This document shows positions 14,393-19,016 of a stretch of DNA of 19,016 nt, in pieces. The DNA lies in NCBI GenBank assembly GCA_026785745.1, contig JAJAZO010000458.1, positions 1-19,016 on the forward strand. The letters run 5' to 3'. A model generated the notes under the pieces. The model had not been told where the DNA came from, searched no databases, and saw only the letters and a program-made list of their open reading frames with translations. The first letter of the stretch is position 1; each line of letters opens with the position of its first letter. This DNA comes from Chitinophagaceae bacterium. GTDB taxonomy: Bacteria > Bacteroidota > Bacteroidia > Chitinophagales > Chitinophagaceae. The translations under genes and the position numbers were made by a program.

Positions 14393-14415
14393 CTCCGCCA
14401 TCCGGCGGATTGGGG
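14393..14415. repeat. TCCGCC-GGCGGA dyad repeat, copy 2
   Basis: TCCGCC (14394-14399) and GGCGGA (14404-14409) with a four-base loop, followed by TTGGGG, match the element at 6071-6093. It fills nearly the whole 32-base gap between the TPR and barrel genes. Relative to the downstream gene its orientation is opposite to that of copy 1. As RNA it could form a hairpin, but it lacks a T tail, so it should not terminate the operon. Confidence 0.65.
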
Positions 14416-14416
14416 T

Positions 14417-17400
14417 TTAATTATTAACCTTGCTTGATTTTCCTTCTTCTACAGTTACCTGGCTCAGTTTCGCCTGTGCTTCACTTTTCAATTCTGCATT
14501 AATAGTATTATCAACAACGCTCTGGAAAGTAGCTTTGGCATTAAAATAATCTTTCTGTGCAAAATAAATATCGCCCAGTAAGATGTAGGCTTTAGTTACC
14601 CAATAATCGTAAGAGCCGGATTTATTAACTGTTTCAAAAGCTGCTTTCTCTGCTTCCACAAGTTTATTTACTTTAAACCAGCAATTGGCAATTTCATAAC
14701 GGGCTTCAGCCGCCATTGCAGCTTTATTTATTTGCACTACGGTTTTGAAATTAGCTATCGCCAGATCATACTGTCCACCCACCTGGTATGATTTAGCAAT
14801 GGCCATATTCGCCAGTGTCTTATCATCCGCACTGCTGCCTTTTGCGTCTGTCAATTCTTTAGCATTTTCAACAGCCTCGGTCCATTTCTGCTGCTGATAC
14901 TGGCAACGGAGTAACCCTCTCATTGCTTCCAGCTTATTTTCCTGGCTGGCAGTAATTTGTTTTAGCTGTATATAATATGTTTCTGCCTTCGCATAATTTT
15001 TTAATTCAAAAAAATTAATTCTTGCGGCTGTCAACACAGCTCTTTCTGCATATTGGTTGGGTGCATTGGCTGCTACTACATCATATCCTGTAAGGGCATT
15101 ATTCCAATCTTTTCTCGCATTGTATATTTCTGCCTTGTTGAAATTTGCCTCCAACGCATACACCCCGTCAGGAAATTTTTGCAGGTAATTATTAAACCCC
15201 GCTAATGCTTCGTTCATTTTTTGGTCATCATATTGTTTTTCTGCAGCAGCGTAAGTAAGCGAATCTTCTGTGCTTACACTCAGCGGACGGCCAGCATCCC
15301 GCATAAACACCGCATACTCATCCGGCTTCCCGTCTTCTACATAAATAGTTTTTACATTATCCAACGCATCTTCTGCCTCCGGAGAGTTAGGGTATTTGTC
15401 AACTAATATTTTAAATTGTTTTAACGCTTCGGCATTATTATCAAGATTGTAATACGCCGTTCCCATTTTAAGGTATGCTTGCGGAACCAGGCTGGCATTA
15501 CCACTTGTTTTTGCTACTGCATTTAAATAAGGAATCGCTTCACTGAATTTTTCATCACTCATGTACGTATTTGCGATCTCCATATTTGCATCTGTAACCA
15601 GCGATGATGCAGGAAATTTCCTTATCATCGTATTCATCAACGTAATCTTATCCTTTGGATTTTTTACCCCGGCCAGCATCGCATTCTGAAAAGTAGCATA
15701 GTCTTCGGAAGGCCAGGAAAATTTGATCACATTATCATACATCGTTTTTGCTTTTGCATAATCTTTCATCATATAGTAGCAATCAGCAGTACGGATATAA
15801 GCATCCTGGGTAAATGAGTTTGAACTCAGGGATGGATTTCTTCCCAGCGGTTCAAAATACGTTACGGCGACAGGATAATTTTCTTTTCGCAAATACGAAT
15901 ACCCAAGATTATAACGGACATTATTGGTATTGGCTTCGCCACTTGTGGGGGAACCGCCGTTTACATATTCATGGTAATATTTAATAGCATCATCTAATTT
16001 ATTGCCCCGATAAGACAATTCTCCTTTCCAGAAATTCAATAAGGGAAGCACTGAGCCATTATTAGGATTTTTTATTGCTTTATCCAGCAACGCATCTGCC
16101 TCGGCCAATCGGCCATCATTAATCAATTCTGTAGCCCGGCCGTATAAAATTCTTGGATATAGTCTTTTTGCATTCTCCGATGGCTTGTCCAATCCCTCCA
16201 GCAAAGCTTGTGCATCTTTATAATTATTAGTATTAGCCAGAACATCAATCATTAGCTCTTTTGCTTCTTTATTATAGGTCGAATTAGGATAATCCGCAAT
16301 AAAAGCACTGAGGCTATTCAAAGCTTCATCCTGGTAACCCAACTCATAAGAAAGTTTTGCATACTGGTATTTGGAAATTTCCTTTTGCTCCGTATTGTTA
16401 CTATTGGAAGAACAAAACAGGAAAGCATTTCTTGCATTTGATTTCTGGCCTGTTCTCAGGTAAGCATCACCCAGCAGGTACATAGCATGCTGACTTAATG
16501 AATCATCCTTACCACTTAATTGTTTAAATCCGTCAATTGCTTTTGACAGTTTATTGCCCTGGTAATAGCAATAAGAAAGTTCATATAAATCTTCCCGCCG
16601 TACTTTTTTTGAGCGACTTACATAGTCTTCGAGAAAAGGCAATGCTTTTGCATATTCCTTTTGTTCAAAATAGGCATGACCAATCAATTGCTTTAACTCC
16701 AGATCATAATACTGGGAGCTGCTGCCGGTTTGTAATTTATTTTGGATATAGGTAATTGCTTCATCCTTTTTTCCCTGTATATAATATATCTGCGCAATAT
16801 AATAAGGAACGACTGTGCCATAGCTTTTCTCATTCTCTATAATCTTAAAAGCCTGCAACGCCTCTCCATACTGTGCATCACGGAAGGCAAGAAAACCATA
16901 GTAGTAGTTTGCATCCATGTAATTTGGATCGTCCTTTATACTCCTGATGCTGTTGAACAATGGTTTTGCCTCAGCAAAACGCTGCAATGCAAAATAAGAA
17001 TAGCCCTGGTGAAATTTCATATCCGCAATTTCACGGTTGCTGAGGTTTTCTATACTGGCCTGTTCATATAACTGAGCGGCTTCCGTAAACTGTTGTTGCC
17101 TGAAATAATATTCTGCCAAATGAAAACTCATCATTTGGGTTCTGGCTGTATTTTTTTGCAATTCAATATATTCTTTTGCTTCATCTTCTGCCCTCCCCTC
17201 ACCTTGTTTTAATGCGCAAACAGTGGTGTAATAATTTATTTCCTGCACAGTGATGGCTGTATTGGCTTTATCTGTTTCCCTGACAGCCTGCTTCAACTCC
17301 TTAAACAAAGGATAGGCTAAGCTGTACTGCTCTTTTTGAAAATATTCTTTGGCTTCTTTGAAAGTGGACTCCGGGTCTGAATAAAAACGGGTCTGTTGAG

Positions 17401-17455
17401 AAAAAGCGGAGATGCTGAATAAAATGGCTATAGTGAGAAAACGTTGATTCTTCAT
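14417..17455 (-). CDS. Large exported tetratricopeptide-repeat protein
   Basis: This 1012-residue exported protein is built almost wholly of TPR helices. The ATG at 17455 is chosen because it begins a clean signal peptide (KNQRFLTIAILFSISAFS, predicted cleavage before Gln-Gln-Thr). A longer frame from 17524 runs through a CCCG/CGGG hairpin element and would bury the signal peptide. Repeats of about 34 residues with the usual small/aromatic pattern recur to the C-terminus (for example FAEAKPLF, YAKALPFLEDY, YAKAKTMYDNV, DNNAEALKQF, YFNAKATFQSV). There is no lipobox, so it should be soluble in the periplasm. TPR arrays bind proteins; here the likely partners are the co-encoded barrel and HU membrane protein. 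Similar large periplasmic TPR proteins are widespread in Bacteroidota. I do not assign it to the T9SS protein PorW/SprE, which is a lipoprotein. Confidence 0.88.
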   Translation of the reverse strand: MKNQRFLTIAILFSISAFSQQTRFYSDPESTFKEAKEYFQKEQYSLAYPLFKELKQAVRETDKANTAITVQEINYYTTVCALKQGEGRAEDEAKEYIELQKNTARTQMMSFHLAEYYFRQQQFTEAAQLYEQASIENLSNREIADMKFHQGYSYFALQRFAEAKPLFNSIRSIKDDPNYMDANYYYGFLAFRDAQYGEALQAFKIIENEKSYGTVVPYYIAQIYYIQGKKDEAITYIQNKLQTGSSSQYYDLELKQLIGHAYFEQKEYAKALPFLEDYVSRSKKVRREDLYELSYCYYQGNKLSKAIDGFKQLSGKDDSLSQHAMYLLGDAYLRTGQKSNARNAFLFCSSNSNNTEQKEISKYQYAKLSYELGYQDEALNSLSAFIADYPNSTYNKEAKELMIDVLANTNNYKDAQALLEGLDKPSENAKRLYPRILYGRATELINDGRLAEADALLDKAIKNPNNGSVLPLLNFWKGELSYRGNKLDDAIKYYHEYVNGGSPTSGEANTNNVRYNLGYSYLRKENYPVAVTYFEPLGRNPSLSSNSFTQDAYIRTADCYYMMKDYAKAKTMYDNVIKFSWPSEDYATFQNAMLAGVKNPKDKITLMNTMIRKFPASSLVTDANMEIANTYMSDEKFSEAIPYLNAVAKTSGNASLVPQAYLKMGTAYYNLDNNAEALKQFKILVDKYPNSPEAEDALDNVKTIYVEDGKPDEYAVFMRDAGRPLSVSTEDSLTYAAAEKQYDDQKMNEALAGFNNYLQKFPDGVYALEANFNKAEIYNARKDWNNALTGYDVVAANAPNQYAERAVLTAARINFFELKNYAKAETYYIQLKQITASQENKLEAMRGLLRCQYQQQKWTEAVENAKELTDAKGSSADDKTLANMAIAKSYQVGGQYDLAIANFKTVVQINKAAMAAEARYEIANCWFKVNKLVEAEKAAFETVNKSGSYDYWVTKAYILLGDIYFAQKDYFNAKATFQSVVDNTINAELKSEAQAKLSQVTVEEGKSSKVNN

Positions 17456-17478
17456 TAATTTGTCCTTTATACCGTTGG

Positions 17479-17496
17479 CCCCGATTGCTACCGGGA
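17479..17496. repeat. CCCG-CGGG hairpin element upstream of the TPR gene
   Basis: CCCGAT (17480-17485) and ACCGGG (17490-17495) form an imperfect stem with a four-base loop, 25 bases before the TPR gene start. From memory it resembles a Bacteroidota intergenic CCCGAT-type dyad; the related CCCG/CGGG element at 12033-12054 supports a dispersed family. Confidence 0.4.
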
Positions 17497-17671
17497 TAAA
17501 TTCCTTAACGTTGCGAATATTCAAATTATTTCAGGTCAATCCAAACATCATTCCAAACAAGTGTGGATAAGTACATTATAAAGGTACGTTTTAACATTTC
17601 GTTCATCCTTAGTCAGTAAATAGAGATAGAAATTCTTTTAGTATCATTGCACAACTATCTAATAAATACCT

Positions 17672-18079
17672 ATGAAAAAACTATTCAATACAAAATATTC
17701 CGACAAATCTGTTTCATTCGCATTACTCCTGCTGCGGCTCTCTGTTGGCGGCCTGATGATTCCGAATGGTTATCAAAAACTAATGAACTTTACCGCCAAG
17801 TCATCCGGCTTTAGCGACCCTTTTCATATCGGCGGTCCCGTCTCCATGAGTTTAACAATTTTTGCCGAATTATTTTGCTCCGTATTTATTGTGTTCCGCC
17901 TAATGACAAGGCTTGCCTGCATTCCATTGATAATTGCTATGTCTGTAGCCTTGTTCTATTCTCATAATGGGCAGATATTCGGGGATGGTGAACATGCTGC
18001 TTTATATCTCGCTGGTTATATTGCCCTTTTATTTACCGGACCGGGTAAGTTGAGTGTGGACAGATTGATAGGAAAATAA
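17672..18079 (+). CDS. DoxX family integral membrane protein
   Basis: This 135-residue protein has four predicted membrane helices: about 15-33 (FALLLLRLSVGGLMIPNG), 57-75 (SMSLTIFAELFCSVFIVF), 80-96 and 108-123. It has the DoxX-family features of an early Arg in the first helix (LLLRLSVG), PNGYQKL in the following loop, a Glu in helix 2 (FAELF), and SHNGQIFGDGEHAALYLAGY before helix 4. DoxX proteins are small inner-membrane proteins linked in different organisms to redox or sulfur metabolism; the exact role here is unknown. It leads a plus-strand row, 15 bases before the thioesterase gene. It is divergent from the TPR gene across about 215 bases. Confidence 0.9.
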   Translation: MKKLFNTKYSDKSVSFALLLLRLSVGGLMIPNGYQKLMNFTAKSSGFSDPFHIGGPVSMSLTIFAELFCSVFIVFRLMTRLACIPLIIAMSVALFYSHNGQIFGDGEHAALYLAGYIALLFTGPGKLSVDRLIGK

Positions 18080-18094
18080 TAATTAGCTTAGATA

Positions 18095-18505
18095 ATGTTT
18101 ACAACCAGCACACAAATTCGAGTCCGCTATGCAGAAACCGACCAGATGGGTGTAGTCTATCACAGCAACTTCTTTCCTTATTTTGAATCGGCAAGGGCTG
18201 AATCCATCCGTGAGTTAGGATTTACCTACGCCGACATGGAAAAGATGGGAGTGATAATGCTGGTGATAGATGTGCATTGCCGCTACCTCCGTCCGGCTAA
18301 GTATGATGACCTGCTGACAGTAAAAACAATACTAAAAGAGTTGCCCGTTCATCATAAAATAGAATTTCATCATGAAGTTTATAACGAAAAGGGTAAGCTA
18401 CTTGTCGTTGGCAAAATCATCTTATACTTTATGGAAGCCAATGGTATGAAACGAACCATCATGCCTGCTCAACTGCTGGAAAAACTACAATCCTATTTTG
18501 GTTAA
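18095..18505 (+). CDS. YbgC/4HBT-type acyl-CoA thioesterase
   Basis: This is a hotdog-fold thioesterase that hydrolyses acyl-CoA. At 136 residues it has normal length. The active-site motif is RYAETDQMGVVYHSNFFPYFESAR (key residues Asp16, Val21, Tyr22 and His23, with Asn25 following), the 4-hydroxybenzoyl-CoA thioesterase/YbgC signature, and the rest alternates strands as expected, including VHCRYLRPAKYDD. In Proteobacteria ybgC sits with tol-pal genes; here its neighbours are DoxX and an M50 protease, so a Tol-Pal link is not supported. The preferred acyl group cannot be read from the sequence. It is nine bases ahead of the M50 gene, so the two are probably co-transcribed. Confidence 0.93.
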   Translation: MFTTSTQIRVRYAETDQMGVVYHSNFFPYFESARAESIRELGFTYADMEKMGVIMLVIDVHCRYLRPAKYDDLLTVKTILKELPVHHKIEFHHEVYNEKGKLLVVGKIILYFMEANGMKRTIMPAQLLEKLQSYFG

Positions 18506-18514
18506 TTTTACCCG

Positions 18515-19016
18515 ATGGAGAATTTAGATAACTCATTGCGGGAGAACTTGCCTGACCGCAGCCAGGTGAATAACGAAGAGGAAATGATTTCTCCGGAAGA
18601 AATTATTGTATTCCCTCCTAAATATGAAAAACAGGAACAAGCAACCAATATCTGGTTACGTTCATTTGTAAGCCTGGCAGCTTATTTAGTTTTAGGATAT
18701 TATATTTTTCCCAGCTATAAAATTCTGTTGCTTATCACTGCTGTTATTATGATTCATGAACTAGGGCATTTCTTTGCCATGAAATTTTTCCGGTACAAAG
18801 ACCTCGGTATTTTTTTTATCCCTTTACTTGGAGCTTACGTTTCCGGGAGCAAACGGGAAGTATCGCAAAAAGAATCGGCCATTATTCTGTTAGCAGGGCC
18901 TTTGCCCGGTATTGCTATTGGCATTGCTTTTTTCTTTTTGTATAAGAATAATCCCGATCTCTCTTTGGCCGGTTTGTCATTTTATACTATTTCCATATCA
19001 TTTATACTATTAAACC
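18515..19016 (+). CDS. M50-family membrane metalloprotease, N-terminal part (runs off window)
   Basis: This is the start of a site-2-protease-like (M50) intramembrane protease; 167 codons are visible with no stop before the window ends. The N-terminal 45 residues are acidic and hydrophilic, with a proline pair (VFPPKYE). A membrane segment follows (about 50-64, FVSLAAYLVLGYYIF), then the helix bearing the zinc motif HELGHFFAMK (His81, Glu82, His85). Next come FFIPLLGAYVSG, typical of this family, and another helix (IILLAGPLPGIAIGIAFFFLY). The third zinc ligand (an Asp in an NxxPxxxxDG motif) would lie beyond the edge. No PDZ domain is seen yet. The ATG at 18515 is nine bases after the thioesterase stop. 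Confidence 0.88.
   Translation, partial: MENLDNSLRENLPDRSQVNNEEEMISPEEIIVFPPKYEKQEQATNIWLRSFVSLAAYLVLGYYIFPSYKILLLITAVIMIHELGHFFAMKFFRYKDLGIFFIPLLGAYVSGSKREVSQKESAIILLAGPLPGIAIGIAFFFLYKNNPDLSLAGLSFYTISISFILLN

Noticed and set aside
14417..17455. Identification of the TPR protein as PorW/SprE of the type IX secretion system
   Set aside because: PorW/SprE is a lipoprotein and shorter; this protein has no lipobox and no neighbouring por/gld genes.
17456..17524. 23-residue N-terminal extension of the TPR protein
   Set aside because: It is encoded partly by a CCCG/CGGG hairpin element and would place the signal peptide internally; the ATG at 17455 starts a standard signal peptide.
17579..17586. 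TACCTTTA on the minus strand as a promoter for the TPR gene
   Set aside because: It has one mismatch to the -7 consensus, no -33 element at the right distance, and a leader of more than 100 bases; too weak to annotate.

Overview
The window looks like chromosomal DNA of a Bacteroidota bacterium, most likely of the Chitinophagaceae type; the phylum is well supported, the family is an impression. The phylum call rests on several things. A secreted M43 protease ends in a type IX secretion (T9SS) sorting domain. A CCDC81-type HU-domain membrane protein is present. A DUF4295 gene follows rpmB-rpmG. Promoters resemble TAnnTTTG, and every predicted signal peptidase I substrate begins with Gln after cleavage. 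Base composition is moderately AT-rich throughout. I see no tRNA, rRNA, CRISPR array, insertion sequence or phage gene.

Layout. (1) 3-1222: the 3' part of a 'WKNG' repeat protein, broken by a frameshift, then an unrecognised 164-residue protein. (2) 1243-3789: a TPR-sensor/LytS-type histidine kinase, split by a frameshift inside its membrane helix, and its LytTR response regulator. (3) 6878-3791, minus strand: rpmB-rpmG-DUF4295, a hairpin terminator or attenuator, then ftsY-rimO overlapping by one base. (4) 7177-8601: lpdA, alone, with a good terminator. (5) 8770-10023, minus strand: a secreted M43 metalloprotease with its own terminator. (6) 10334-11125: a lipoprotein glutaminyl cyclase. (7) 17455-11126, minus strand: a 1012-residue TPR exported protein, a plugless outer-membrane barrel, a membrane-anchored double-HU protein and a SAM methyltransferase. 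(8) 17672-19016: DoxX, a YbgC-like thioesterase and the start of an M50 membrane protease.

How they fit. The window is mainly housekeeping and envelope biology. FtsY targets proteins to the membrane. Signal peptidase I then leaves Gln at the N-terminus of four exported proteins here, and the encoded glutaminyl cyclase can cap such ends as pyroglutamate. The TPR-barrel-HU cluster is the least understood part and could be an envelope-spanning assembly. Two frame disruptions, plus two substitutions at conserved motif positions (FtsY P-loop, RimO CxxN), raise the question of real divergence versus sequence error. No clearly new defence or mobile system is visible.
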